This document shows, in pieces, positions 7,945-17,014 of a DNA stretch of 27,217 nt. Within the stretch, counting starts at the first letter, position 1. Every line of letters begins with the position of its first letter. The position numbers and the translations under genes were made by a program. The DNA comes from a virus. Under the pieces are notes generated by a model. That model was not told where the DNA came from and did not search any database. It saw only the letters and a list, made by a program, of their open reading frames with translations. The stretch spans positions 1 to 27,217 of IMG/VR virus record IMGVR_UViG_3300047550_002074; one strand, written 5' to 3'.

Positions 7945-8740
7945 CTAGATACTCCCAACGATCAACATAGATATCAGTTGGATCTTCTCCATCAGGACCA
8001 AACCATAGTTTTGGGGCAATGACATTTTCAGACTTAGATAACCAAGCACCCCACCAAGAGAAAGTAGAATTTGCAATAATCTGATACTGGCACATACTCA
8101 TCATACACATATCAGTAATATTATCGCCACCCTCAGAAATTAGAAATCTATCATCACCAAAGAACTCTTGCTCATTACACCATTTTGGATCATCAGAAAA
8201 AACAAGAACAGGAAGAGACTTATCAAATTTAGATAATGCTTCCCCATAATAACTCAAAGGAAGAACTGGGTGGAAAGAAGACTTTACAAGATGGTCTGTT
8301 CTACGAACGTGTAGTGAAATAGCATTGCCTTCTGGGATAATATTATCAAAAATTTCGTTGCACATATTCCTAACACCATCACGCCAAGTAAAGTCTTGAC
8401 GAATTTCATCTTCTATATGGGCGAAATACTTTTCCGACTGAAAATATCCATATAGATTTACATTGTTGGGACAAGTATTCACCAGTTCATCATCATACCT
8501 AAAAGAACTTTCTTGTTTATATCCCGCATCTAACATACCAATATTTTTAAGACCAGTCATCTTAAATGCCATAAAGAGTTTATGTTGCTTCTCTTCATCA
8601 TAAAACTCTTCATCAATTCTAGGACCATCGGGAATAGTAAAGTCATATCCGCGAGCAGCAGCAATACCTCTAGTTGCCGCATATTGGAACATTTGATTAC
8701 CAAACCTTCCATTTTTTCCTATGTGATTATGTCCAATCAT
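7937..8740 (-). CDS. GT11 family glycosyltransferase (alpha-1,2-fucosyltransferase type), copy 2
   Basis: This 267-residue GT11 protein has GRFGNQMF (11-18), HVRRTD (144-149; T replaces the usual G) and NSTFSWWGAW (224-233). Whole blocks match copy 1 at 4926-5783 (YFQSEKYF, DEIRQDFTW, EQEFFGDDRFLISE), so the two arose by duplication. The Gly-to-Thr change in the donor loop is common in GT11 and need not inactivate it. It is coupled by ATGA to the DUF5672 gene upstream. As for copy 1, GDP-fucose or GDP-L-galactose are the plausible donors. Confidence 0.86.
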   Translation of the reverse strand: MIGHNHIGKNGRFGNQMFQYAATRGIAAARGYDFTIPDGPRIDEEFYDEEKQHKLFMAFKMTGLKNIGMLDAGYKQESSFRYDDELVNTCPNNVNLYGYFQSEKYFAHIEDEIRQDFTWRDGVRNMCNEIFDNIIPEGNAISLHVRRTDHLVKSSFHPVLPLSYYGEALSKFDKSLPVLVFSDDPKWCNEQEFFGDDRFLISEGGDNITDMCMMSMCQYQIIANSTFSWWGAWLSKSENVIAPKLWFGPDGEDPTDIYVDRWEYLDV

Positions 8741-9441
8741 TCTAATTCAAGTCCTGGGGGTAAACGATAATGAAATCCAAATGGGGTTATTCCCTCACAT
8801 TCAGGAACTCTTGTCTCTTGTGAAAATCTAACAGCAACTTCTACTGGAGCATATTTACATCCTTGTTCAATAAAAATATGTCTATTATGAACGCACACAT
8901 TTCCATCTTCGTGATAATTCACAACACCTTCTGGCATCCAATAGAAGTCACTATTATTAGTCTCCCAAGGAACTTCTACCTTTGTTGGAACATCAAGAAA
9001 CTTTTTACTCCTTAGAGAAAAACCACCATTACCAACCCGATGATGATTACCAAAAGGATCAACATAAGCATCCTCTACATATGCCCAAGGTGCTCCAATA
9101 TAATCATATTCCAACCAAGTATTATCCCACTTTTCTGGAAAGAGAACAAATCCATCTGGCTGCACTAGTAGACAGTGGGATGTTTCTATATGATTTCCAA
9201 GATTGTAGATTACATAATGATTGTAATCGTTGTAGTCTTTAATTTCTGATACAGGAACTTCTATAACTATTCCTTCATCTTCTAATTGAGATTGATATCT
9301 TTCAATCTGCTCTTCGGTTGTTATTAATTTAACAGATCCATATTTAATACCACTCATACTAGTATATAAAGCACGAAGAGTGCCATCCAACTTTGAAGTA
9401 GTATCAATAGAAACTAATGTTACATCAGGTAATTCTATCAT
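8737..9441 (-). CDS. DUF5672-type putative glycosyltransferase
   Basis: This 234-residue protein resembles the DUF5672 group, proteins seen in surface-polysaccharide clusters and thought to be glycosyltransferases. Visible features are the opening VTLVSIDTTSKLDGTLRALYTSM, the central CLLVQPDGFVLFPEKWDN, then YDYIGAPW and VGNGGFSLRSKKF; the last two are the most characteristic. The VQPDGF segment could take the place of a DxD metal site. There is no signal peptide or membrane segment. Both ends overlap neighbours as ATGA. The family match rests on motif memory, and activity is inferred. Confidence 0.72.
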   Translation of the reverse strand: MIELPDVTLVSIDTTSKLDGTLRALYTSMSGIKYGSVKLITTEEQIERYQSQLEDEGIVIEVPVSEIKDYNDYNHYVIYNLGNHIETSHCLLVQPDGFVLFPEKWDNTWLEYDYIGAPWAYVEDAYVDPFGNHHRVGNGGFSLRSKKFLDVPTKVEVPWETNNSDFYWMPEGVVNYHEDGNVCVHNRHIFIEQGCKYAPVEVAVRFSQETRVPECEGITPFGFHYRLPPGLELE

Positions 9442-10328
9442 AAATCGCCTTCATATATGTTTGAAGTTTTTTTATACTCTTCCCATTCTATCACACATTC
9501 TTCAGGTGTAAATAGTTTCCCATCTCTATCCATATAGTGAGTGGGAAAACTATATATGCTACATCCAAGACTCCACCATCCCGGAGATAAGTTATGATGA
9601 AACCAATACTTAGGAGCAATACAATACTCCAATGTTTCACTAGTCCAAAGAGGAAAACAAGCAAAGGTTGAAGTTGAGCAAATTACATTTCTAGCATTTT
9701 TAATCGCAACATAATCCCAAGCAACATCTTCGTGATAGGCTGGATATTCGGGAAGCATTACATTTGCTGTTTTAACATCATCAGTTACAATACAAAACTC
9801 CATATTTGGATTGTACTGAAGCATATTATCAATTGCCTTTAACCAATATGATCGTGGAACAAATCCACCAGCATTTCCAACCATATCACCGCCACGGAAA
9901 TTCATAATACAGATATTTTTTCCGTTGGTATCCATATGCTCATACTCTTGCCCAACTTTCAACCAGTCCTTAACAAGATCAAGTCTGTTGCAAAAATATT
10001 CTTCAGATTGAAGGTTTCCATAGATAATAGTATTATCTGATATAGAAAAAAGATTTCTATCAGTGAGTCTTATATCAGTTCTAATCCAAGAATCAGTAAA
10101 AGCACCGTGACGATATTCATCGTACCTTGTTAACCCATCAGGAACTTCTTTACCATAATCCAGATTCATAAAGTAAAAACCTTTTTTGTTTACTCTAGAA
10201 TCTCCAGCATTTCTAAGTCCACCAATACCAAAATCATATCCAAGTTTATGTGCCAACATTCTAATTGTTACATAACAAAATAATTGGTTTCCCAATCCTT
10301 GACCGTGAATAAATTCAGTTGCTAGCAT
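9438..10328 (-). CDS. GT11-like glycosyltransferase, divergent
   Basis: This 296-residue protein carries the GT11 opening GQGLGNQLF (9-17) and the donor loop NFRGGD (143-148). It also has GNLQSEEYF, matching the QSEKYF block of the two closer GT11 copies. Near the C-terminus WTSETLEYCIAPKYWFHHN parallels the IAPKMWFGP segment of copy 1, but the SFSWWGAW block is replaced by STSTFACFPLW. It is therefore a divergent GT11 or a related fucosyltransferase-fold enzyme. It is predicted cytoplasmic. It overlaps the upstream DUF3431-like gene by 7 nt. Confidence 0.75.
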   Translation of the reverse strand: MLATEFIHGQGLGNQLFCYVTIRMLAHKLGYDFGIGGLRNAGDSRVNKKGFYFMNLDYGKEVPDGLTRYDEYRHGAFTDSWIRTDIRLTDRNLFSISDNTIIYGNLQSEEYFCNRLDLVKDWLKVGQEYEHMDTNGKNICIMNFRGGDMVGNAGGFVPRSYWLKAIDNMLQYNPNMEFCIVTDDVKTANVMLPEYPAYHEDVAWDYVAIKNARNVICSTSTFACFPLWTSETLEYCIAPKYWFHHNLSPGWWSLGCSIYSFPTHYMDRDGKLFTPEECVIEWEEYKKTSNIYEGDL

Positions 10329-11056
10329 ACCAATTCCCTCATAGTATCTGCCACTTCAAAATTGGCAATCCAAATCGTAAACAATGCTCTTTCTATCATC
10401 TGACCCTCACCAGAAACTCTTGTGTGTCTAGTAAATGTTCTTAGATTTTGATAAAAAATTTTATCATACTTTAAGATATATTCTTTTGGCACAACAAAAT
10501 TTCCACCAGGTGGAAATCTTACATACTTTGGAAGTACAGGATCTTTAAAACAAAATCTAAGAAAGTCGTTATAGTTTTGAAAATACTTTGTTGGATGTTT
10601 GGGATGATTCAAATACCAACTATCATTTGTTTCCATCCAACCACCATCACAAGATATCATTGCATATCCATTCAATAATGCCTGCTGATTTGGATCGTGA
10701 GACTTCCAATCCTCAATAGGAGTAAAGCATTTATTGTTGATTAATCTATCAAAGACTTCTTTACTTACGTGTCTGCCAATAGTGTTTCCTTTGACAAAAC
10801 AAACTACGTCGGGAAGATTATCATAATGGTCAATAATAAAAGTCATATAATCACTAATATTATATCCATTAGGATCACCATTAGTGATGTTATAATTTGG
10901 ATATCTTTCTTTTAAATTGGAAGGTGGAATAAGACCAGAGTTATCATTATCAGTTACTCCACCTGCCCAAGTCTTATCATATATTAAATGTGGGTTTGGA
11001 TAATCAGATAACCAACTTAAATCATTATTGTAATTGGAAATGCATAAAAAATTCAT
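10322..11056 (-). CDS. DUF3431-like protein, putative glycan-modifying enzyme
   Basis: This 244-residue soluble protein resembles DUF3431, proteins of unknown function associated with polysaccharide genes. Supporting segments are NGDPNGYNISDYMTFIIDHYDNLPDVVCFVKGN in the first half and RFPPGGNFVVPKEYILKY in the second. The position before YMTFIIDHYD, where family members keep an NVGRE-like loop, is changed here. I start at ATG 11056, which overlaps the upstream stop as ATGA and has GGAGAG 9 nt upstream, rather than the TTG at 11062. Chemistry is unknown. Confidence 0.65.
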   Translation of the reverse strand: MNFLCISNYNNDLSWLSDYPNPHLIYDKTWAGGVTDNDNSGLIPPSNLKERYPNYNITNGDPNGYNISDYMTFIIDHYDNLPDVVCFVKGNTIGRHVSKEVFDRLINNKCFTPIEDWKSHDPNQQALLNGYAMISCDGGWMETNDSWYLNHPKHPTKYFQNYNDFLRFCFKDPVLPKYVRFPPGGNFVVPKEYILKYDKIFYQNLRTFTRHTRVSGEGQMIERALFTIWIANFEVADTMRELVC

Positions 11057-11982
11057 AAACAACTCTCCAATGTTTTGTCGAAAAAGGTGTTCAAATCAAG
11101 TCCACTTAAATCCATAGTCTGAGCTTGTTGAAACAGATAATCACTCTCAATTAAAAGTTCTTTGGTAACTTCAGAATATTCATCAACAAATAGAACAGGA
11201 TAGTCTTTGTACAACTCAAGTAGGTATGGATGATTTTTCATAATGGGAACTCTTCTCATATAAAGAACTTCCCAGTTTCGGTGGCAATCTATAGCATTTC
11301 CTCTAGGACAAATCATAAACTTAGATTGACTTAGATTGTAAAGAAATACTGAGTAAGTAACTCTCTTATCGTGAACCTCAACCCAATCCTTTCCATTGAA
11401 AAAATCTTTTATTCCCATTCTCTCAGAATGAGAACTTTCGTTATGACTTACATACAAAAGTCCCGAAGGATTTTGTAGAAGATTTTTCATATAGGATTTC
11501 AAATCTTCAATTCTTTTATCCGATGAAGACATTCTTCTCTGCACTCCATAAGGAGCAGGAGTTACCTTTCCACCAAAAGAAACAGCATTAACAGCAGATA
11601 TGCAAACTACATTATCAGGGATCAAATCAAAAATATAATCATCTATAGGTGTATCCTCAAGATTGGTGAAGATAATAAACTTCATATCTGGGAAACAAGA
11701 ACAGAGGTGTAGTAAATCATTTTTTCGGTGAAGGGAGTTTATATACTCTTTATCATTTTCACTTACTTCAACAATAGTTCTTTTATATAAACGAATATTA
11801 TCAATAAACAAAGTCATATAATTACGACTTTTCTTTATATCAAATAACTTGCTCACAAACTCAGTATTAGTTAAATTCGCTTCTTTCATAAAGGAAGTGT
11901 AGATATTACCCCACTTCCCAGATTGATCACCAAAAGAATAATCACACAACTTAGATAATGCCACTCCTTCAATCAATTCCAT
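11053..11982 (-). CDS. Exostosin/GT47-like glycosyltransferase
   Basis: This 309-residue protein is probably a GT47-type (exostosin-like) glycosyltransferase of the GT-B fold. The diagnostic region is in the C-terminal half: SKFMICPRGNAIDCHRNWEVLYMRRVPIMKNH. It matches the family pattern of a Pro-Arg-Gly loop, an Arg two residues before W-E, and 'VPI' before the last strand. The N-terminal half has strands such as FIDNIRLYK and IIFTNLED but little I can name. The ATG overlaps the GT17 stop by 10 nt. Membership is moderately sure; donor is unknown. Confidence 0.62.
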   Translation of the reverse strand: MELIEGVALSKLCDYSFGDQSGKWGNIYTSFMKEANLTNTEFVSKLFDIKKSRNYMTLFIDNIRLYKRTIVEVSENDKEYINSLHRKNDLLHLCSCFPDMKFIIFTNLEDTPIDDYIFDLIPDNVVCISAVNAVSFGGKVTPAPYGVQRRMSSSDKRIEDLKSYMKNLLQNPSGLLYVSHNESSHSERMGIKDFFNGKDWVEVHDKRVTYSVFLYNLSQSKFMICPRGNAIDCHRNWEVLYMRRVPIMKNHPYLLELYKDYPVLFVDEYSEVTKELLIESDYLFQQAQTMDLSGLDLNTFFDKTLESCL

Positions 11983-12830
11983 TTTTTAATAAACTCTGAG
12001 TATTTTTCTTGATTATTTTGAATGTATTCTGGATAGGTATCATCAATAGGAACTGCTCTGTAAGTCATTCCTCTATTAAGGGGGTCAAGACCATTCTCAA
12101 CTTTTTCCTCAACATTAGACAAAACTTCTGCTGTGTTATTTTCAGTGTGCTCATAAGACGCTAGTTTTAGTTTAAAATTCTCAGCATTGCCAAGGAAACT
12201 AAAGTGCCACCCAGCATTCTCAATTCTATATGCATTGGAATGATCTTGTCGAAGTTGATCAATTGTAGTGTTTTTTAAATGCTTCCAAGTACAAAGTCTT
12301 GAACCCATCCAATCATCTTGATATAGAAAATTTAGTTTATAATAATAGGCATTACAAACTGCAAGATAATGATTATTTAAATCAAACCAAGAAAGATCTT
12401 CTATAACATATGGATTGATAATTTCATCGGCATCACTTGTGATAATTAAATCCTCATCAGTTGCTCCTGCCTTTTCTATTCCAAAAGCACTGTTGTTCCT
12501 ATTGTACAAAGCCCTCTGGAAACGTATTGGAAGATCTATGAACTTAGTCCCATAGGGATCAACATCACTATATGCAACGTGATACTTGGTTTTATCCAAC
12601 ATATGACTAAAATCATTAGGAATTTCTTCAGTCACGTAATGAACTATTTTATCATTCCATTTAGAAAATCTATCTTTGTTTTCTTGATAATATAATGGTT
12701 TTTCATTTCCACTAACTGTAAAAGGAGATTCTGTTAAAACAAAATAATCCACAACATCATTAAGAATGTTGAGTCTCATCTCTAACAGTTCGAGTTCATT
12801 GAAAAAAATAAAAGAATCAAATACTCTCAT
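11973..12830 (-). CDS. Glycosyltransferase family 17 (GnT-III-like)
   Basis: This 285-residue GT17 enzyme is the bacterial and viral relative of the beta-1,4-N-acetylglucosaminyltransferase family. The opening is nearly a consensus: FDSFIFFNELELLEMRLN, then VDYFVLTES, TVSGNEKPLYY and NKDRF. The metal-binding motif SDADEI is at 132-137, and GWHFSFLG is the acceptor-side motif. I use ATG 12830, which overlaps the FkbM stop in a TGATG arrangement; the codon before it is TTG. GT17 genes occur in large phages and algal viruses. The sugar moved is probably an N-acetylhexosamine, but this is inference. Confidence 0.85.
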   Translation of the reverse strand: MRVFDSFIFFNELELLEMRLNILNDVVDYFVLTESPFTVSGNEKPLYYQENKDRFSKWNDKIVHYVTEEIPNDFSHMLDKTKYHVAYSDVDPYGTKFIDLPIRFQRALYNRNNSAFGIEKAGATDEDLIITSDADEIINPYVIEDLSWFDLNNHYLAVCNAYYYKLNFLYQDDWMGSRLCTWKHLKNTTIDQLRQDHSNAYRIENAGWHFSFLGNAENFKLKLASYEHTENNTAEVLSNVEEKVENGLDPLNRGMTYRAVPIDDTYPEYIQNNQEKYSEFIKKWN

Positions 12831-13456
12831 CAAACTAAACCTCTTTTAATATAAAGAGCATCTCCCCAAGTTTGAGATCCATGCCAACCAGTAGCAACTC
12901 TTTCCATATCATAATCATTTAAAAATTCATCAAGTTCCCCAATCATAGCATTATTTTCATAAACTTCTGCTTGATTAACTTCGGTATAAATGTAATCAAT
13001 TTTTTCTAAAGTTTTTACTCCTCCTTTTAAAACTTCCAATTCATATCCCTGAGTATCCATATTCAGAAAATTATAAGTATGATTCTCTGGAATTTCATCA
13101 TCAAGTTTAGATATTTCTACATTTAAAGTTTCGGAAAAAAGAACATCTGGAGATAACTCCAAATGAAGTTTAGGTTTAAGAATGGAACCACATAAACCAG
13201 TAGGATCTGAAGTCATATCAATCCTACCATTTTTGTTACCAAGTGCTTTATTAACAAGTTTGGCAGGTAAGTCAACTTCCCTTGCCTTTATAGAAAGTTT
13301 TTCAAAACAATGAGATTGAGGTTCAAAAATAATAATATTTTCTACCCCATTTATTTTATACTCATGAAGTTCATCTCCAATATGCCCACCAACATGAATA
13401 ACTCCAGTGATGTTTATATGATACTGTTTGATTAAAGAATTAAAACTTAATAGCAT
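12830..13456 (-). CDS. FkbM-family SAM methyltransferase
   Basis: This 208-residue FkbM-type O-methyltransferase shows GVIHVGGHIGDEL as the SAM-binding loop, followed by ENIIIFEPQ. It also has FLNMDTQGYELEVLKG, the highly typical 'D-x-Q/E-G-x-E' motif, then YIYTEVN. FkbM enzymes methylate hydroxyls on sugars and polyketides and are frequent in phage and bacterial glycan clusters. The ATG at 13456 follows the cysteine microprotein after 19 nt and has only a weak ribosome site, so coupling to upstream translation is likely. It overlaps GT17 by one base. Confidence 0.88.
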   Translation of the reverse strand: MLLSFNSLIKQYHINITGVIHVGGHIGDELHEYKINGVENIIIFEPQSHCFEKLSIKAREVDLPAKLVNKALGNKNGRIDMTSDPTGLCGSILKPKLHLELSPDVLFSETLNVEISKLDDEIPENHTYNFLNMDTQGYELEVLKGGVKTLEKIDYIYTEVNQAEVYENNAMIGELDEFLNDYDMERVATGWHGSQTWGDALYIKRGLV

Positions 13457-13475
13457 ATGTCAAGTCCAATATATT

Positions 13476-13595
13476 TTAAAATTTTTTATTTGGTTTTTTT
13501 CCAATAGACAGCACTTGGCACATACCATCAGGACAAGGTTTTTCCTGACATCGGATCATTTCATCAACAATTGCCCTTTTTTCTAATAAATTCAT
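13476..13595 (-). CDS. 39-aa cysteine-containing microprotein
   Basis: This very short gene lies inside the glycan operon. It has an excellent ribosome site: GGAGGT, 5 nt before ATG 13595, overlapping the end of the epimerase gene. It encodes 39 residues ending in TAA. A central RCQEKPCPDGMC segment places cysteines at 16, 21 and 26 (C-x4-C-x4-C), followed by a lysine-rich tail. No signal peptide or membrane segment is present. The spacing suggests a small metal site or disulfide peptide; I recognise no family. The perfect ribosome site and tight packing make it a credible gene. Confidence 0.72.
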   Translation of the reverse strand: MNLLEKRAIVDEMIRCQEKPCPDGMCQVLSIGKKPNKKF

Positions 13596-13598
13596 AAA

Positions 13599-14588
13599 TT
13601 ACCTCCAATAATCGTAGATGTCTTTTGTAACTTCATATTCCATTTTCTTTACTTTTCTGTTTGGCTGCTTCATTGCCCAAACAAACATACTGTCAATTAA
13701 CTCTTCAAGATTAGTTTCATCTTTAAAGTCTATCATAGTTTTTGCTTTTGTATGATCGCAATATGCGTGTTTAACTTCGTGCCTTGGTTCACTGTGTTGA
13801 ATTGGAACATCATAACCATATTTTTTACCAATTCTTTGAACTGCTTCCGCAACTTCATTCAAAGTAAAATATTTGTCAGCTCCAATATTAAATGTCTCTC
13901 CATCATAATCAGTTAAGAGTTTATCAAACGGTTTCATATAATATTTGATATCTGAGAAAGCACGAGTTTGCTCACCATCACCATAAACTAAAATTGGTTC
14001 ACCATTCAAAGTCTTACGAATGAAAATACCGATAACGTTTCTATACTTATCCCAAATATTTTGATAAATTCCAAGAACATTGTGAGGTCTAACAATATTA
14101 TATCTCAGACCAAATTGATCATTAGCAAGTTTTAGATCACACTCAACAGCATACTTAGCAATACCATATGGATCAATTGGTTGAGGTCGCTTGTCCTCAG
14201 TGAAGGGAGGTTCTTGCTCCCCATAGACTGCCATACTTGATGTAAAAATAAACTTAGTATCGTGAGTGATACATTCATTAATCAGATTTGCTGAACAAAT
14301 GAGATTATTTCTATAGTTAAAGTTACGAATAAAAGGAGAGAGTCCTTCTGCAGCATAAGCAGCAAAATGAAGAAGAACATCGGGTTTATGTTCTTCAAAA
14401 AGTTCTACTACTTTTTTTCTCCTTTCCAAATCAAATTTGACAAAGATAAAGTTTTCTGCTTTTGGTACAAAGGCTTTATATCCGCCAGATAAATCATCAA
14501 TTCCAATTACTTGATGACCATTAGAAAGTAAGTGTCTAGTGTAGTTTGCACCCAACAAGCCAGCACATCCGGTTACAAAAATTTTCAT
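13599..14588 (-). CDS. NAD-dependent sugar epimerase/dehydratase (UDP-glucose 4-epimerase-like)
   Basis: This 329-residue extended short-chain dehydrogenase acts on nucleotide sugars. It has the NAD-binding GCAGLLG (7-13), the acidic DDLSGG after the second strand, the catalytic serine region TSSMAVYG (116-123) and Y141-x3-K145 in YGIAK. VYGDGEQTRAFSDI marks the substrate domain. The whole is closest to GalE-type 4-epimerases, although length and motifs also fit dehydratases. The ATG overlaps the GT11-like gene upstream as ATGA. It would supply an altered UDP- or GDP-sugar to the transferases. Confidence 0.86.
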   Translation of the reverse strand: MKIFVTGCAGLLGANYTRHLLSNGHQVIGIDDLSGGYKAFVPKAENFIFVKFDLERRKKVVELFEEHKPDVLLHFAAYAAEGLSPFIRNFNYRNNLICSANLINECITHDTKFIFTSSMAVYGEQEPPFTEDKRPQPIDPYGIAKYAVECDLKLANDQFGLRYNIVRPHNVLGIYQNIWDKYRNVIGIFIRKTLNGEPILVYGDGEQTRAFSDIKYYMKPFDKLLTDYDGETFNIGADKYFTLNEVAEAVQRIGKKYGYDVPIQHSEPRHEVKHAYCDHTKAKTMIDFKDETNLEELIDSMFVWAMKQPNRKVKKMEYEVTKDIYDYWR

Positions 14589-15406
14589 CTATACTCTAAA
14601 ATAAACTTTCTTTGCTCTTCTGTATTTTTCCAACTGCACGGAAAAACGGAAAGATAGTTTTCCAATTCCATCACATGCACATTGACATCTGTATTGAATA
14701 GCATACTATAATTTAGGTGCTCAGTCAATAGCAAATCTGTAGTAAAAAGATTTTGAATATTTTTTGAGCACAATGCTGCTGCCATAGCGAAAGTTCCAAC
14801 ACCAGATAAAGCAAGATTCTTTGCAGATAGAAGCGTTGAGAAGTCGGACTTTACATCCAAAGATTGAATCTGGACTTTATCATTCTTCATTAACTCGTGA
14901 ACTATTGGATTCTCCCTATCAGGTTCTGTCACCAGAATACACTTATCAAAAGAATCAATCAAGTTAAGATAATAAATTAGAGGATTGGGAATGTAATTGG
15001 TGGGAGGATCAAATACTCGATGATAGTTATCACCACTCCTGAGATGCATAACAATAGTATCGTCTCCAATCACATCCCGTTCAACAACATCTAAATGAGG
15101 AATAATGTAATTTCTACAGACACGTCTCATATTTTCGTAGACGTATTTCTTATCTACACCAATTTCATTTCCACCTTCATATATTCCCCTTTCACAATGC
15201 ACAAGTGGTTCCCAAGAATAAAATCTACCTTCATACTCTTCTGAAGATTCTTCTCTACCAAAATTAAGAACAAACTTTTTGATAACTTCGTGACTTAATT
15301 TTTGATAGAAAGCATCACCAGTGAGTTCTGCTCTCATTATACAATTAGCGACTTGCTGAATATTATTCCCAAGTCTTCCACTCCAATGCGATACTGAACA
15401 AGTCAT
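14585..15406 (-). CDS. Divergent fucosyltransferase-fold protein (GT11-like)
   Basis: This 273-residue protein has the signature of fucosyltransferase-type GT-B enzymes: SGRLGNNIQQ at 9-18 (compare GRLGNQMF) and MHLRSGD (120-126), the Arg-containing donor loop. Later, LSGVGTFAMAAALCS occupies the place of the SFSWWGAW block. It lacks the other blocks seen in the two close GT11 copies, so it is only distantly related. It ends in an ATGA overlap with the epimerase gene and begins in one with the methyltransferase gene. The donor may again be a GDP-linked L-sugar. Confidence 0.7.
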   Translation of the reverse strand: MTCSVSHWSGRLGNNIQQVANCIMRAELTGDAFYQKLSHEVIKKFVLNFGREESSEEYEGRFYSWEPLVHCERGIYEGGNEIGVDKKYVYENMRRVCRNYIIPHLDVVERDVIGDDTIVMHLRSGDNYHRVFDPPTNYIPNPLIYYLNLIDSFDKCILVTEPDRENPIVHELMKNDKVQIQSLDVKSDFSTLLSAKNLALSGVGTFAMAAALCSKNIQNLFTTDLLLTEHLNYSMLFNTDVNVHVMELENYLSVFPCSWKNTEEQRKFILEYR

Positions 15407-16161
15407 GGTTCAATTACTAATTCGTTCTCAATGTTTTCAATATCCTGATTCCAATCAACAAAGTTTAAATTGCTTCTATTGAAGTGAAGGTCATTCAACC
15501 AATTACGAATTTCAAAAACCTTTTTCCAATCTACGTTGCTCTTGAATTTTTTAATAGCATCAAGAGATTTGATTTGAACAAAAGTCATTCCATAACTTGG
15601 AGTATAGTGCTCAAGACGAATGTTTTCATCTTCATACTGATCCATTTCACGGACACTCTTGGGAAGACCAAAGAAATCGGTGACGGCAACATCAATACGT
15701 TCCCACTGCTTTCCGCCAATAACATCACCAGGACCTTCCCAATGCGAATCGTGGAAAATAAAATATCCACCTTCCTTGATATGATTACTCCAGAAATAAA
15801 GTTCTGCTAGAACTTGTTCTCTAGTATGAATAGTATCTACAAAAATAATATCAAAAGGATCTTCGTCCCAATTCTTTCCAAGAGTCACACTATCTGCCAT
15901 ATAGCAGATATAATTTTCATTTACAAACTTTGCTCCATAATTTTGAAACCCAGTGAACATCAAATCACAACCACAAACCTGATTGTTATTCTTTTCCGCA
16001 TCAATGGATAGTATTGCCGAAGAAGCTCCAAGTCTTACCCCGAGATCAATAAACCTTGCATTCTTATACTTCTTAACAAGTTCAGCAAGAATCCATGCAT
16101 TAGAACCCAAATCACAGTGGGGTTCATCAATAAAATTTTTCAGTGCTTTCATATCAGTCAT
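15403..16161 (-). CDS. SAM-dependent methyltransferase (Methyltransf_24-like)
   Basis: This class I methyltransferase of about 252 residues has RFIDLGVRLGASSAI (residues 36-50) as the SAM-binding loop, DIIFVDTIHT as the following acidic strand, and IFHDSHWEGPGDV as a metal or acceptor segment like that of cephalosporin-hydroxylase relatives. ATGs exist at 16170, 16161 and 16152. AAGGAG sits 10 nt before 16161 but abuts 16170, so 16161 is preferred. It overlaps the end of the epimerase gene by 8 nt. It is the second such methyltransferase in the operon and probably acts on a different sugar. Confidence 0.76.
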   Translation of the reverse strand: MTDMKALKNFIDEPHCDLGSNAWILAELVKKYKNARFIDLGVRLGASSAILSIDAEKNNNQVCGCDLMFTGFQNYGAKFVNENYICYMADSVTLGKNWDEDPFDIIFVDTIHTREQVLAELYFWSNHIKEGGYFIFHDSHWEGPGDVIGGKQWERIDVAVTDFFGLPKSVREMDQYEDENIRLEHYTPSYGMTFVQIKSLDAIKKFKSNVDWKKVFEIRNWLNDLHFNRSNLNFVDWNQDIENIENELVIEP

Positions 16162-17014
16162 TGTAACCATACTCCTTTTTCATTTCCACAAATACTTTTC
16201 CAATACCAGTTTCTAAATTTGTTTTTGGTAGCCACCAACCTTGAATGTAATTATCTGCTTCATTTCTTTTATCCATCTGTACGCTATCTTTTGCGATACC
16301 TGGTTTAATTTTCACATCATACTTACCTATCAAATTAAATTGTCCTTGAATAATTTGAGCAACCGTCTTAATAGATTCGGATCTAAATGAAGTGATATGA
16401 AGTGGGTCTGTTGACTTAAAATCTCCATAATAATTCATTATAGTTTCTAGTCCTTCGCAACAATCTTGAGCATATAAGAATTGTCTCTCTTCAGTACCAT
16501 CTGTCATCATTTCAAACTCACCTTCTTCAAATCCTTTACGAATGAAGTCTGTAATTACGTGAGATTTTTCGTGGTCTTTTTCTATACCATAAACATTCCA
16601 AAACTTAACAATCAACCCACCAAGATTTTGGGTGTACATCTCACCAACTCTTTTCATAACACCATATGGAGAGTAACTCATATTACTCATCTGTGATGAG
16701 GCAAAGATAAATGGTTTGCGATATTCTTTCAAGTATCCAAACACATTCGCCATAATTCTGGTGTTGTTATCAATGAAATCAAAAGTGTGTTGATACTTCT
16801 TGAGATAACGAGAACCACCTACATCAAATGCAAGAAAGAAAACGAAGTCAGATGCCTTGATGTCATCTTCAAGTTTATAGTTAGGAATCTTTCTGAGATC
16901 CTGTTCTTCTCCATTTACAACATCAAACTCAATTACATCGTGACCTTTAGTTTTTAGGTAGTCTGTGAGATAAGCACCAATCTGACCACCAGATCCAAGA
17001 ATAGTTATTTTCAT
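16154..17014 (-). CDS. NAD-dependent nucleotide-sugar epimerase/dehydratase
   Basis: This 286-residue extended short-chain dehydrogenase has GSGGQIG (7-13) as its Rossmann motif. The catalytic region is FASSQMSNM (104-112), with Y117-x3-K121 in YGVMK. KFWNVYG and RQFLYAQDCCEG are typical substrate-domain segments. It is somewhat shorter than the 310-350 residue norm, and the lid after GTEERQFLYA is compact. It follows the GDP-mannose 3,5-epimerase with an ATGA overlap, so it may act on that product, for example as a further epimerase or a 4-reductase. The exact reaction cannot be read from sequence. Confidence 0.83.
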   Translation of the reverse strand: MKITILGSGGQIGAYLTDYLKTKGHDVIEFDVVNGEEQDLRKIPNYKLEDDIKASDFVFFLAFDVGGSRYLKKYQHTFDFIDNNTRIMANVFGYLKEYRKPFIFASSQMSNMSYSPYGVMKRVGEMYTQNLGGLIVKFWNVYGIEKDHEKSHVITDFIRKGFEEGEFEMMTDGTEERQFLYAQDCCEGLETIMNYYGDFKSTDPLHITSFRSESIKTVAQIIQGQFNLIGKYDVKIKPGIAKDSVQMDKRNEADNYIQGWWLPKTNLETGIGKVFVEMKKEYGYND

